Made by a program: the position numbers and the translations under genes. Positions 1 to 10,331 of a stretch of 64,000 nt of DNA are shown here, piece by piece (the first letter of the stretch is position 1; each line of letters opens with the position of its first letter). Origin of the DNA: Spirochaetes bacterium GWF1_51_8 (GTDB lineage: Bacteria; Spirochaetota; Brevinematia; Brevinematales; GWF1-51-8); contig MIBE01000003.1 in assembly GCA_001829415.1 (NCBI GenBank), positions 3,765 to 67,764 of the forward strand, read 5' to 3'. The notes beneath the pieces are model-generated. The model did no database searches and had not been told where the DNA came from. It saw only the letters and a list, made by a program, of their open reading frames with translations.

Positions 1-2
1 TA

Positions 3-1385
3 GCTTCTCTCTTTTTCCTGTCCTGCTCAGCGATTCCCGTCCCGAATAATCCTGCCGTCAAAAATAATATCATGCCCACACCTTATGCGTCGTCCGAAGA
101 ATTGGACGCCGTGACGAATCTCGGAAGCGAGTATACGTTCTGGAAGGTAACTCGTCCTTTCGCTGTAATGGAATTGGAAGCGTTCTCGGAAGAATACGGA
201 TGGGTCAACGCGACCCTCTCGGAACGAGCGGTGCTTCTTTATGACGGCGAATCCAAACCGAAGTATTACGAGTTTAGAGTGATTCAGGATGGTAAGGAAG
301 TCGGAGCGATCGTGACCGTAGCGCAGAAAAAAGACGGCGGTCCGGTAGTAAAAATCACTAAGACAATGAAGGATTACGGCAAGATTTTATTACAAAGCTT
401 GGATTTCAAAATCATCGCCAATGGAACGGGGTATGCCTTCGCGCCGCTTTCCGTACCGGGTGACGACATAATTTTCGCTGTCGATCCCGATAGCGGCGGA
501 CTGACAAACGTAAGCGTTGATATAGGTTTTACAGAGTTTATTACGAATATTTCACCGGAACTTCGCTCAAACCTCGGATTCACCAATGATACAATAATTC
601 AGGAAGGGATACAAGCGGAAACACAAAACCGGGCTGAAAATGAGAGTTTGTGGATATCAATAGAAGAGGATAGGAGCAACATTCTTGCCCTTTCCGACGA
701 AATGATTCAAGGCAATGTTGTTATCGAGACGAACAATCCTCCGATTGCAGCAAATTCCAAAGCATACCCAAAGATTGGTATTGTTAAAAAAATCAATACA
801 CTACCTCAGTTTGATACCCCGTTAATGAAAAGTATAGCCGGTACTAATTTGTGGGTTTGTCTAAATGATATTTGGAAATATTACAATTTTGGCGACTACT
901 GGTATTGGTGCGGCCCTACCTCTCTGCATTGGGTTGAAATAGGTTTATTTGGATTAGCATACAAGACACCTCTTCAATGGTCAAATGATTATGTTTTAAT
1001 TAATCAAAATACGGGTTCGTCCGGGTGGAACGGGATCAGTTGGCCGTGGCTGTTAAACGACGCGCTCCGATCCGTAACAGGCAAACAATATGGAGTGAAA
1101 GGTCATCATTGTCATTGGTGGGAAACCGCGAAAAACTACATAATCAACGATAAACTACCTCTTCTCTCACTGAGAACCGGTAAAAAAATCGGAACCGGTA
1201 AAAAGGATTATCAGTGGCATTATCGTGTAATATATGGGGTCGGTGAAATGGGCATTAAAATTGGAGGTATGATTTTTCATAATACTCAATTCTTTTTCAT
1301 TCACGACAATAGATATGACGGAGGCGATTTCGTGGAACCTAAAAACCAGGGTTTTCATTTCGCGATGTATCCGGTAATTCATTAA
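3..1385 (+). CDS. Putative lipoprotein with C39/papain-like cysteine peptidase-type C-terminal domain (5' end outside window)
   Basis: The frame is open upstream of the listed ATG to the window edge and encodes ASLFFLSC-SAIPVPNN, a lipobox-like signal end, so the true start lies outside the window. C-terminal motif DYWYWCGPTSLHW and later QWHYRVIYGVGE fit a Cys/His peptidase fold. Confidence 0.6.
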   Translation, partial: ASLFFLSCSAIPVPNNPAVKNNIMPTPYASSEELDAVTNLGSEYTFWKVTRPFAVMELEAFSEEYGWVNATLSERAVLLYDGESKPKYYEFRVIQDGKEVGAIVTVAQKKDGGPVVKITKTMKDYGKILLQSLDFKIIANGTGYAFAPLSVPGDDIIFAVDPDSGGLTNVSVDIGFTEFITNISPELRSNLGFTNDTIIQEGIQAETQNRAENESLWISIEEDRSNILALSDEMIQGNVVIETNNPPIAANSKAYPKIGIVKKINTLPQFDTPLMKSIAGTNLWVCLNDIWKYYNFGDYWYWCGPTSLHWVEIGLFGLAYKTPLQWSNDYVLINQNTGSSGWNGISWPWLLNDALRSVTGKQYGVKGHHCHWWETAKNYIINDKLPLLSLRTGKKIGTGKKDYQWHYRVIYGVGEMGIKIGGMIFHNTQFFFIHDNRYDGGDFVEPKNQGFHFAMYPVIH

Positions 1386-1405
1386 ATAAAGGGAGGGAAA
1401 AAACT

Positions 1406-2470
1406 ATGAAAAAATATTTTATTCTATTTTTGTTTGCGTTTACATTAACTTCCTGCGGCGGAGGAGATAGATTATATTACGACCCGATATTAAAATATGA
1501 AAAAGCGGGATTTGTCTGTACGAAAATTTTGCCGGGATACGAAAATACTCACAGCGTAAGCGCATGGCTGTCGAGCAATCGAGTAATAGTGAGGTATAAA
1601 CCATCAGGAGGGACATCCGGAGCTTATCTTTATGATACTATTTCTAAAGCCGCCGAATCTCTCGATTACTTTTGGGGATTACCCATTTCAGGATACCAGC
1701 ATGTATCGAATAAAATATTCGGAATATATTATGATTATGGAACAATATTGAAATTTTACGAAATGTCGCTCGAAACAAAAACAGCCGTCACCGATATAGT
1801 TGATTTGTCTACCGGATATACCAATTTTCCCGGAACGAATGCGGGCGGTTATTGGCCTGCTTTCAGTCCGTCTAAGAAGATTGTCAGGATATATGACACC
1901 GATTCATATATTCTTGATTTTGATATGCAGTTTTTAGCAAAAGTGGATTATCCCCCTCATAGCGCGGGACCCGGCAGTATAAGATTTATTGTTACTTACT
2001 CTAATATTATTATGACGGACGGTCAAGGCGATTTTTTGCTTATCAATCTTTTTGATTATTCGACGAATCATATTTCCGTTCCTAGTTTAATCGGATTTGC
2101 ATATTCCATTGAAAGCGCGTCGCCTAAAGAAAAATATTTGGTTATTAGAAAACCGATTACTTACCCCGATTTCAGGGATTACGGGCTTGCGATTGTCGAT
2201 CTTGTCGACAAAACGTGTTCGGATTTATACTCCATGGACGGGGTGAATTATCAATCATCATTATTGAATGAACCCGGCGTAACGCTTACCGAACCTATTC
2301 AAAGTCCTCTGGTATGGGATTCGCAAGGATTCATCTCGTCCGATTTGAAGAAAATCGCATTTAAAGTCACCTATGTTCCCGGAGGATATGACAGTATTTC
2401 TGGGAGAAGTATAGATGATTTGGATGGTCTCTGGGTTATTGATATTTCCTCGCTCAATCTGTCAGAATAA
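1406..2470 (+). CDS. Hypothetical lipoprotein (possible beta-propeller-like)
   Basis: N-terminus MKKYFILFLFAFTLTSCGGG is a lipoprotein signal; RBS-like gggaggg upstream. Confidence 0.75.
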   Translation: MKKYFILFLFAFTLTSCGGGDRLYYDPILKYEKAGFVCTKILPGYENTHSVSAWLSSNRVIVRYKPSGGTSGAYLYDTISKAAESLDYFWGLPISGYQHVSNKIFGIYYDYGTILKFYEMSLETKTAVTDIVDLSTGYTNFPGTNAGGYWPAFSPSKKIVRIYDTDSYILDFDMQFLAKVDYPPHSAGPGSIRFIVTYSNIIMTDGQGDFLLINLFDYSTNHISVPSLIGFAYSIESASPKEKYLVIRKPITYPDFRDYGLAIVDLVDKTCSDLYSMDGVNYQSSLLNEPGVTLTEPIQSPLVWDSQGFISSDLKKIAFKVTYVPGGYDSISGRSIDDLDGLWVIDISSLNLSE

Positions 2471-2480
2471 ATACTATCCA

Positions 2481-2515
2481 AAAGAGGGGATACCGGAGTT
2501 TATCCCCTCTTTTTC
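2481..2515 (+). terminator. Rho-independent terminator after 1406-2470
   Basis: aaagaggggata...tatcccctctttttc: GC stem followed by T tract. Confidence 0.8.
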
Positions 2516-2696
2516 ATTACGCGCTGTATAAAATATCGATTCAATAGTTGTCATATTCCCGATATATGATATAAAGAGCATTCGAGATTTCGCGGTATTC
2601 CGCGGGAGCGTTTCAGCCGAGGACGGCCGCTGTATCCTCTGTATCGAGAGAACCGGGAAGCGTCCGGCCTGATTTTCCCGTCATTCATATCCTCTA

Positions 2697-2725
2697 TTGA
2701 CATCGCGGCTTTCCCGAAATATAAT
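2697..2725 (+). promoter_or_regulatory. Perfect consensus sigma-70 promoter
   Basis: TTGACA, 17-nt spacer, TATAAT. Confidence 0.8.
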
Positions 2726-2757
2726 AAGGGCAGTTCAGGGTGAAAAAAGGCGGAAAT

Positions 2758-4782
2758 ATGCCGGCTCGTTTTACACTTGAGGTGTGGATACTGCTCTGTA
2801 TCAATTATCCTTTATTCGCGGGTCAAACCGCGCAGAAACCGTTAGAAACCGCGCCGTTAAAAATAGTCCACGGCTGGGAGTTCTATTGGGGCGACCTGCC
2901 GGGATACTCGGTATCCAATTCCTTGTTCGATCCCACCCCTGAAGTATCGGGATGGAAACCACTTGTGCTCGACGGCAACCCGCCGTGGGGCGAACGCCAA
3001 ACCGTGATCTGGTACCGTCTGACACTTCCCGCCGGGGTATGGAAACACCCTTCGCTCTATTTCGATACGGAGATCGCGACCGGCAGTACCTTCTATATCG
3101 ACGGCAAACCGTTCTACACGTCGCCATTGACCTATACCGGATCGTGGCATATCGTCCCGTTACCGGAAAACTTCGCCGGGAAAACAGTCTATATCCGTGT
3201 GCAGTCCTACCGTATCTTTGTCGGGATATACGGCTGGGTGTGGATCGGCTCGGAAGGGACGTTCTGGGCGTCGGTGGTCAATTCGGATATCGTCAAATTC
3301 AGCCTCGCTATCGTCTCGATAGCGCTCGGGATTTTCGCGGGCATCCTTCAGCTTATCTTCCGGAAGCGCGAGGGCTTTTCCTATGCGGCGTTCGGGGCAT
3401 TCGCGGTCTGCGCGGGGTACTACATTTTCTCGAAGTCCGACCTGAGGATGCAGGTGGTCATGGATCAGGGCGTCTGGTCGTATATCGAACTTCTCACTCT
3501 TAACCTCATCCCTCCGACGATCACGCTCGCGTTCTACTATACCTTCATATCGAAGAACAATATTTTCGTTCTCAGGCTCGCGCAGGTGCTGTTTGTCGCC
3601 GCCGCCGCTTTTGTCGGGCTCGACCTCGCCGGGATCATCCCGCTTATCCATCTCCTCCTGACAGTGCAGGTCATGATCATGATCGGGGGGGTGTACCTGA
3701 TCGCGCTCGCGGTGAGGTATATGATCGACGGCGATGTGGACGCGCGTATCTACGCGGCCGGATTCGGCTTCATGATCCTGTTCGGTATCTATAACGTCCT
3801 GAGCGCGCTCGAAATACTCCCCGGCAATAAGAGCACCGTGCACTACGGGATGTTTTTCTTCCTGCTCTCGTTCGTCGTGATTTTCATCCGGCGCTTCCTG
3901 AGTATCAACCAGAAGATCAGCGCATACAACTCCGAACTGGAGAAACAGGTCACAAGCCGCACCGCCGAGCTAAACGACCTGAACCGCACCCTGCTCACCC
4001 ATACGGAATCCATTCTCAGGGAAATCCAGATGGCGAAACGGGTGCAGGAGCATATCCTTCCCGATCTCCAGCGGATGCCTAAACGCCCTGAACTGGGGTT
4101 CGGATCGAGGTATGAGGCGATGGAGTCCGTCGGAGGAGACCTGTACGACGTCATCCGTGTGGGGAAGAACGGCTACGGCTTCCTGATCGCCGACGTCTCC
4201 GGCCACGGTGTCGCGGCCGCGCTGATCACCGCGATGGTCAAGGTCGACTTCAATACGCATTCCCGTTGGGGCGTCTCTCCCTCCGATACGATCCATGATG
4301 TGAATAAAGACCTTTACGAGTTTATCGGCGACCTCGAGTACTTCCTCACCGCCTATTACTGTATCCTCAATCTCGAAACGGAAGAGTTCCAGTACAGCAG
4401 CGCCGGTCACCATCCGGCGATCCTGCTCCGGCGTTCCACAGGAGAATCGTTTGTCCTCAACACCCCGGGCACGATCATCGGGAGTTTCGAGGATTTCGAA
4501 TGGAAAACGGAAAGCATGAAGCTGGTAGCGGGCGACAGGATACTGCTGTATACCGACGGGATTGTCGAGGCGCGTAACGAGGCCAAGAAGCTCTGGGGTT
4601 ACGATAGCCTGATGGCGTCCGCGAAGAGGCACGCAAAGCTCGAGATCACTTTGTTTGTCGACGCGATCAGCGAGGACATCAGCCGTTTCTGCGGCAAACA
4701 GCCGCGCGACGACGACAGGGCGCTCTTATGTGTGGACTACATCCCCCACGAGGACCCCGCGATCGTTATGAAGAAAAGCTGA
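2758..4782 (+). CDS. 7TM (7TMR-DISM-like) SpoIIE-family PP2C protein phosphatase
   Basis: N-terminal signal and extracellular domain, multiple TM helices, coiled coil, then SpoIIE motifs (GGDLYDV, DVSGHGVAAALITAMVK, YTDGIVEARN). Start moved from GTG 2740 to ATG 2758 because the promoter leaves almost no leader before 2740 and aaggcgg precedes 2758. Confidence 0.85.
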   Translation: MPARFTLEVWILLCINYPLFAGQTAQKPLETAPLKIVHGWEFYWGDLPGYSVSNSLFDPTPEVSGWKPLVLDGNPPWGERQTVIWYRLTLPAGVWKHPSLYFDTEIATGSTFYIDGKPFYTSPLTYTGSWHIVPLPENFAGKTVYIRVQSYRIFVGIYGWVWIGSEGTFWASVVNSDIVKFSLAIVSIALGIFAGILQLIFRKREGFSYAAFGAFAVCAGYYIFSKSDLRMQVVMDQGVWSYIELLTLNLIPPTITLAFYYTFISKNNIFVLRLAQVLFVAAAAFVGLDLAGIIPLIHLLLTVQVMIMIGGVYLIALAVRYMIDGDVDARIYAAGFGFMILFGIYNVLSALEILPGNKSTVHYGMFFFLLSFVVIFIRRFLSINQKISAYNSELEKQVTSRTAELNDLNRTLLTHTESILREIQMAKRVQEHILPDLQRMPKRPELGFGSRYEAMESVGGDLYDVIRVGKNGYGFLIADVSGHGVAAALITAMVKVDFNTHSRWGVSPSDTIHDVNKDLYEFIGDLEYFLTAYYCILNLETEEFQYSSAGHHPAILLRRSTGESFVLNTPGTIIGSFEDFEWKTESMKLVAGDRILLYTDGIVEARNEAKKLWGYDSLMASAKRHAKLEITLFVDAISEDISRFCGKQPRDDDRALLCVDYIPHEDPAIVMKKS

Positions 4783-4783
4783 A

Positions 4784-4961
4784 ATTTATCTTCATTTGAA
4801 ATAGGGAGTCACATTGATGACAAAGTACGAATCGGCAGGACTGTTATCACTCTGAATCGTGAACGTTTTGACAAGCAGGGTAAAGCAGTTTGTATCAGCG
4901 GCAGATTGCTTCGTAAAACCTGACGGTTTTCCTCGCAATGACACATTCGCGAAAGCTCCGG
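4784..4961. repeat. Degenerate copy of dispersed repeat R1 between convergent genes
   Basis: Contains ttgatgacaaa, aagcagtttgt, agattgcttcg and cctcgcaatgacac blocks matching R1; flanked by a 22-bp direct repeat (4761-4782 and 4962-4983). Confidence 0.55.
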
Positions 4962-4983
4962 GATCGTCATGAAGAAAAGCTGA

Positions 4984-7900
4984 TTATTTCTTCCCGTTGA
5001 ACTCCATCGCGATGACGGTGATATCGTCGTTCAGTTCTGTATTATTCGCGAAGAGAAGGACGTCGCTGACAACCGCGTCCGTCATATCGGTCAATGTTCG
5101 TTTCCGGTGCTCGTCGACAGCCGCGAGGAGCCGTTCTTCCCCATACTCCGATCCCTTCTCGTTAAATTCCTCGAATAAGCCGTCCGAGAACAGGAAAAGC
5201 CGGGTCCCTTTTTCAAACGCCACCGAATTCGACATATACACTTCGTTGGACTTGAAACCCACGAGTTTACCCGGCGACCCGAGCCGTTCGACGATATTCT
5301 TGCGGATCAGGAACTGGTAGGGATGCCCCGCGCAAGAGAAATCGATCCGGTGTTCCTTCATACGGATATCCGCGATGAAACTCGTGAAGAATACCGCGAG
5401 GTGATAGTATGAAATGAGGAATTCGTTATTCAGCACTTCGAGAAGCTCGCTGGGTTTTTCGATCAGGTGCTTCAGCTTCTCATACTCGCTTTTGATGATC
5501 ATGGTGATGAGCGCGGCGGGAACCCCGTGCCCGGACGCGTCCGCGATGAACACCCTGAACCACCCGGGCTTGATCTCCGAGATGTCGTAAAAGTCGCCGC
5601 CGACCATATTGAGCGGTAGGTACTTGGTGATCAGTTCTATCCCGGGGAGGTCGATATCGGCAGACGGTAGGAGTCTTTCCTGGAATGTCTTCGCGAGCTT
5701 CAAGTCCTGCATCATCGCGCGGTCGTTCTCCTTGAGCCGTTCGTATGCGGCGGAGAGCTCACGGGTGCGCTCCTCGACCTTTTGTTCGAGGGAGCGGCTG
5801 AACGCGTCCAGTTCGGCGTAGATGCGGGCGTTCTCGATAGCGACGGCGGCCTGGCTCATAAAGACGTTCAGCAGTTCGATATCCTCGTCGGTGAACACAA
5901 AACTCGACAGCGGGTTATCGAGGTAGCAGACCCCGACCAGCGACTCGTGACGCAGAATCGGCACACACAGGACGGATTTCAGATTGTAGCGCACGATGCT
6001 CTGGAAGCGGATCAGTTCGGCGTCCGCCTCGGCGTTGGTAGTTAAAAGCGCCTTCTTCGTCTCCGAGACCGTCCGGATAATATTGCGGGAGTACTCCTCG
6101 GTCTGCGCGCCGGAGATATCGTATTTAACCTTCAGGAGCAGTTCGTTATCGAGCGGCTCGGCAAGGAAAAGATATCCTCGCTGAGCCCCGGTGACCTCGA
6201 TCGCCTTACGCAGGATGTGATCGAGGAGCTCGTTGATGTTCAGGATCGAGCTGATATCGCGGGTGATCGCTATCACCGACGACAGCCTTTCTTTATATTT
6301 CAGCCTTTCGATAGAAGTCGAACTTTCGGCTTTATTCGACTGGATGCCCAGCAGTTCGGAACATCGCTGGAGATACATCCGGGAATCGATTTCCCAGAAA
6401 ATCTTATAGGCTTCTTCGAAAAGCGCGTGGCTTTCCGAATACCTCTGCATCTGTTTCATCGCGAGTCCATACTCGTAGTACCCTCGTCCCGTCTCATATC
6501 TCCGGTTTATTTTCTTCGCGGCGTCGATGCTTCTCTGGAAATAGTTCGACGACATATTAGTATAGCCGCTCGCGAAAAGGAACTTCGCGTTCACCCGGAG
6601 CGCGTTCGGGTAAAAAGTCGCTATATGACGGGTTTTTCTCAGCGCGGTGCGGCAGAGGGCGGATATTTTTTTCAGGGCTTCGGACTTTTCACCTGGCTTG
6701 AGAAGGTATTGGGTCGAGAGGTATTCCGCGAGATAGATCTCGGCCTCGATAGGGTAGAGCAGATCGACGTACTGGTACATGAAGCGGTATTTCTCATGCA
6801 GCAATCTCCCTTCGCGGATGAGCTGTTTCCCTTCGGAATACTCGCCTTTTTCCATGAGGACGTTGGCAAGGTGGATTAGAGCCTGCGCGTAAACAAAGAT
6901 CTGATCCTGTTTTTTCCCCTCTTCGATAGCCAGCTTCCCGTACTGGATCGACTGCTGTATTTCACCCCGTTCGAGATGGATCAGCATCTGCTCCTGGTGA
7001 AACGCGGCGACGGCGTAGTTATCCTTCGAGCTCAGCCCGATCTGCTGGAACTTGCGGTTCATTTCTTCGGCATTGGAATAGTCGCCGGTATAGATATAGT
7101 CGTTGATGATATTGTTGACGACAAGCACCTTTTCTTTCAGGTCGCCGATCTGGTCGAGATACTCCATACGCTTCCTGAACAGTTCCATCGATTCCTGAAA
7201 CTCGCCCGCCCATTGCTTATGCAGGCCGTAGAAAAACTGGGCGTTCGTCTTGGCGTCGCTACTGCCGATCTTTTCACCGATAGCGATGGCCTTACGGAAT
7301 ACCTTATCCGCCATCGAGAACTGCTTCCCGTATGTCAGCAATGTTGCGTACATTGATAGGGCGTTGATATTCTCCGGCGTATTCGGGAGATACCATGAGG
7401 TGAAGTTCATACTTCTCATAATCGCCCGGATTGACTTGAGCGGGTCGGAGAGGCCGTATCCGATATTGAGGAAACGGTAGAACTCGAACCTGAGACGCAT
7501 CTTTTCACGCTTCCGGGGGTTCCGGGTGATATGCTTCGGTTTCGGGATCAGTTTCAGGAAGAAGTACTTGATCATTTCTTTAAAGAAACCGATCAGCGCG
7601 ATGGTACGGGATTTCGGCAGACGGTCTCCGAGGAGGGCGAGGCCGAGTCTCGCGTACTTCTCGAAAAGCTCCATATTGGCTTTCTGGTAGTACGCCTTAC
7701 CGAGTTTGCAGTAGACTCGGCTCTTCTCGAACGGGTCTTTGATAAACGAGAGCGCTTCCTTGAAAAACTCTATCGCGAGGTCGTTATTCCCGATAGTCAG
7801 GTTGAGGTTCGCGATCTCTATCTGCGCATGGAGCCAATCGGGAATGTTTTCCCTTTCCCAAAACCGCATCCGGCAGATTTCATGATAGGAGATCGCCTCT

Positions 7901-10167
7901 TCGTAGGCGAACGCTTCCTTGGCGATGCGTCCGGCCTTCGAGGCGTAATGGAGCAGTTTATCCTCGTTGTCGGTATCGATGAAATGCCTGACGAGGTCGA
8001 ACACGTACAGGCTGGGATTTTCCTTATACTCGTCGCTTTCCTCGATCAATGTCGCGGCGCGGAGATGGAGCGCCATTTTCATCTCGGGGCTGTTCAGGTT
8101 ATAGAACGCTTCCCGCACACGGTCATGCGCGAAGTACGCGTAACCGCGTTCGCCGGAGATTTCGCTCAGCAGGTTCAGCTTGACAGCCTGGGTTACCGCG
8201 GAGACGATGTTGTCCGGGGGCATACCGGGGAACATCCGGAGAAGGAAGCCGAGCGGAATCCGCTTGCCGAACACGGCGGCTACCGCGACAATCTCCCGTG
8301 CGTCGCCCGGAAGGGCGTGTATCTTTTTCATCAGTGTATCGACTACCGAACGGGAGTATTCCAGTTTTTGCGCCGCGGCGCGGTTGAACTTCCAACGTTT
8401 CTGATCGGGGTAGAGTATCCTCGCTTCGATCATCTGGCGGATCAGCTCTATAGTGAAGAACGGATTACCCCGTCCTTTATCGTAAATCTTCTCGTTAACC
8501 TCGTCGAGCGTCCCCGCCTCGATCATTTCGCCGCTCAGGATTTCCCCGGCGAGCTTTCGCGATTCTTCCAAGCCGAGGGGGTTAAGCCTGATCTCGAACG
8601 CGGTTTTCGCGAAATCGGGATTGTCGTGAAGGAAGTGCTCCAGCTTGGAACTTTTCGGTACGTCGTCGGGCCGGTAGCTCGCGGCGACAAAAAGATGATG
8701 CCCCTGTATGCTATGGGAAAGCTCGTTTAGGATCGAGACGGTGCCGTCGTCGGCGTAATGGATATCTTCGAGCATCAGTACCATTCCCTGCTCGATATCC
8801 GCGAGCGCGGTCAGGAAAGAAGAGATAAAGGTGAGAAAGCGCTGGTTCTCCTTCTCGATCTCAATTTCCTCAAGGGGTTTGCATTCGCCTATCAACTCGC
8901 GTGTCAATGGGGAGAGCTTAATCAGGATTTCGCCGAGGTCGCCGGTTTTCTCCCTGACCGCCGCGCGGACTGCGTCCTGTTTCTCCTTTGGGTAACGTCC
9001 GAAGTGCCGGATGTATTCCTCGATCGCCTCGCGGAGAGAATGGTAGGGGGTTTTGAGCGAAGTGCCAGAATAGTTTCGGCCTTCGATGCAGGGAATGCCC
9101 TTTGTGAGAGCAAGCCCGCGGATTTCCTCGAGCAGCCTGGTTTTTCCGATTCCCGCCTCGCCGCTCACAACACACACCCTTCCCTTACCGGCGATGCCGT
9201 CGATATAGAACTTGCACAGCCGCGCCATCTCGTTCCCGCGCCCGGCGAGTTCGGCATGGTAGGTCAGGCTGCCGATGATATCGGAGCGGTCTATCTCGAA
9301 CGCTTCCTTACCGTCGCGAAGGAGCTTTAGGTCGTTCAAAAGGCTTCTCGCGGTCTGGTAACGTTTCTCCGGCTCCTTCTCGATCAGCTTCAGGATGATC
9401 TTCTCGAGCGATAATGGAATCTTCGGGTTTATGGTAGATGGGTTGTCGGGGATTTTCGCGATATGCTGGTGGATAAGCGCGGAGATTTCGGTACTGTTGA
9501 ACGGCAGTTCGCCGGTGAAGAGTTGGTAGCCCAGTATGCCCAGCGAGTACAGGTCGCTCCGTTCGTCCACGCCGCGTTTCAGGATACCGGACTGCTCGGG
9601 CGACATATAGCTGATCGTACCGATAATCAGGTCTCGGTCGCTGATGCGCGACAAGTCTTTCATCTGCGCCATCCCGAAGTCGATCAGCTTCACCCGGCCG
9701 CGTTTGTCTACTATAATATTGCCGGGTTTCAAATCCTTATGGACTATCCCCTTGTTATGGATATATTCGAGGGCTTCGGTAATCGACATGAAGATGGTGA
9801 GGTTTTTCTCGATAGACGACTTCATCGACTGGCGGATCGTGTCCTGCAGGTTCGAGCCGTCGAGATACTCCATGACTATGAACGGAACAGTGCCCGCCTC
9901 GATAGTATCGACATCGCCGACTTCGAAGACCTTGACAATGGACGGATGGTCCATGTTGAGGATAGTGCTCGCCTCGAAACGGAAACGGATGATATCTTCG
10001 ATCCGGTTGGACAGGGAATGCGACTTGAGCAGTTTAACCGCGACGCGCGTATCGGAAACAAGGTCTTTACCGAGAAAGACCTCGCTCATCCCGCCCTCTC
10101 CGATTTTTTCAGTGACAACATACCGGTCTAACAGCGTCAGGTTCGAAAAACTCAAAAGAATCCCCAT
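4984..10167 (-). CDS. Multidomain Ser/Thr kinase - AAA ATPase - TPR - GAF - SpoIIE PP2C phosphatase
   Basis: Kinase motifs (VTEKIGEGGMSEVFLG, IVHKDLKPGNIIV, LIDFGMA), Walker A GEAGIGKT, long helical TPR region, GAF-like segment, coiled coil, C-terminal GGDFYDI/DASGHGVPAALITM/FSDGLFEE. Confidence 0.9.
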   Translation of the reverse strand: MGILLSFSNLTLLDRYVVTEKIGEGGMSEVFLGKDLVSDTRVAVKLLKSHSLSNRIEDIIRFRFEASTILNMDHPSIVKVFEVGDVDTIEAGTVPFIVMEYLDGSNLQDTIRQSMKSSIEKNLTIFMSITEALEYIHNKGIVHKDLKPGNIIVDKRGRVKLIDFGMAQMKDLSRISDRDLIIGTISYMSPEQSGILKRGVDERSDLYSLGILGYQLFTGELPFNSTEISALIHQHIAKIPDNPSTINPKIPLSLEKIILKLIEKEPEKRYQTARSLLNDLKLLRDGKEAFEIDRSDIIGSLTYHAELAGRGNEMARLCKFYIDGIAGKGRVCVVSGEAGIGKTRLLEEIRGLALTKGIPCIEGRNYSGTSLKTPYHSLREAIEEYIRHFGRYPKEKQDAVRAAVREKTGDLGEILIKLSPLTRELIGECKPLEEIEIEKENQRFLTFISSFLTALADIEQGMVLMLEDIHYADDGTVSILNELSHSIQGHHLFVAASYRPDDVPKSSKLEHFLHDNPDFAKTAFEIRLNPLGLEESRKLAGEILSGEMIEAGTLDEVNEKIYDKGRGNPFFTIELIRQMIEARILYPDQKRWKFNRAAAQKLEYSRSVVDTLMKKIHALPGDAREIVAVAAVFGKRIPLGFLLRMFPGMPPDNIVSAVTQAVKLNLLSEISGERGYAYFAHDRVREAFYNLNSPEMKMALHLRAATLIEESDEYKENPSLYVFDLVRHFIDTDNEDKLLHYASKAGRIAKEAFAYEEAISYHEICRMRFWERENIPDWLHAQIEIANLNLTIGNNDLAIEFFKEALSFIKDPFEKSRVYCKLGKAYYQKANMELFEKYARLGLALLGDRLPKSRTIALIGFFKEMIKYFFLKLIPKPKHITRNPRKREKMRLRFEFYRFLNIGYGLSDPLKSIRAIMRSMNFTSWYLPNTPENINALSMYATLLTYGKQFSMADKVFRKAIAIGEKIGSSDAKTNAQFFYGLHKQWAGEFQESMELFRKRMEYLDQIGDLKEKVLVVNNIINDYIYTGDYSNAEEMNRKFQQIGLSSKDNYAVAAFHQEQMLIHLERGEIQQSIQYGKLAIEEGKKQDQIFVYAQALIHLANVLMEKGEYSEGKQLIREGRLLHEKYRFMYQYVDLLYPIEAEIYLAEYLSTQYLLKPGEKSEALKKISALCRTALRKTRHIATFYPNALRVNAKFLFASGYTNMSSNYFQRSIDAAKKINRRYETGRGYYEYGLAMKQMQRYSESHALFEEAYKIFWEIDSRMYLQRCSELLGIQSNKAESSTSIERLKYKERLSSVIAITRDISSILNINELLDHILRKAIEVTGAQRGYLFLAEPLDNELLLKVKYDISGAQTEEYSRNIIRTVSETKKALLTTNAEADAELIRFQSIVRYNLKSVLCVPILRHESLVGVCYLDNPLSSFVFTDEDIELLNVFMSQAAVAIENARIYAELDAFSRSLEQKVEERTRELSAAYERLKENDRAMMQDLKLAKTFQERLLPSADIDLPGIELITKYLPLNMVGGDFYDISEIKPGWFRVFIADASGHGVPAALITMIIKSEYEKLKHLIEKPSELLEVLNNEFLISYYHLAVFFTSFIADIRMKEHRIDFSCAGHPYQFLIRKNIVERLGSPGKLVGFKSNEVYMSNSVAFEKGTRLFLFSDGLFEEFNEKGSEYGEERLLAAVDEHRKRTLTDMTDAVVSDVLLFANNTELNDDITVIAMEFNGKK

Positions 10168-10331
10168 TTATATACTAGCTCATTATAACCTGAAAGCGGG
10201 GAAATGAAAAGCGGGGAATTGAATTTCCCGAATAAAAATTTTTCCCGTAAGTATAATCGAAAACGGGAAACTACCGAAATATTAAATAGAGGCGACAAGG
10301 ATGTCGCTGCCAAATCATCAAGGAGGATGAT

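Noticed and set aside
7531-8730. 399-aa plus-strand ORF inside the giant kinase gene
   Set aside because: Antisense artefact with no recognisable domain.
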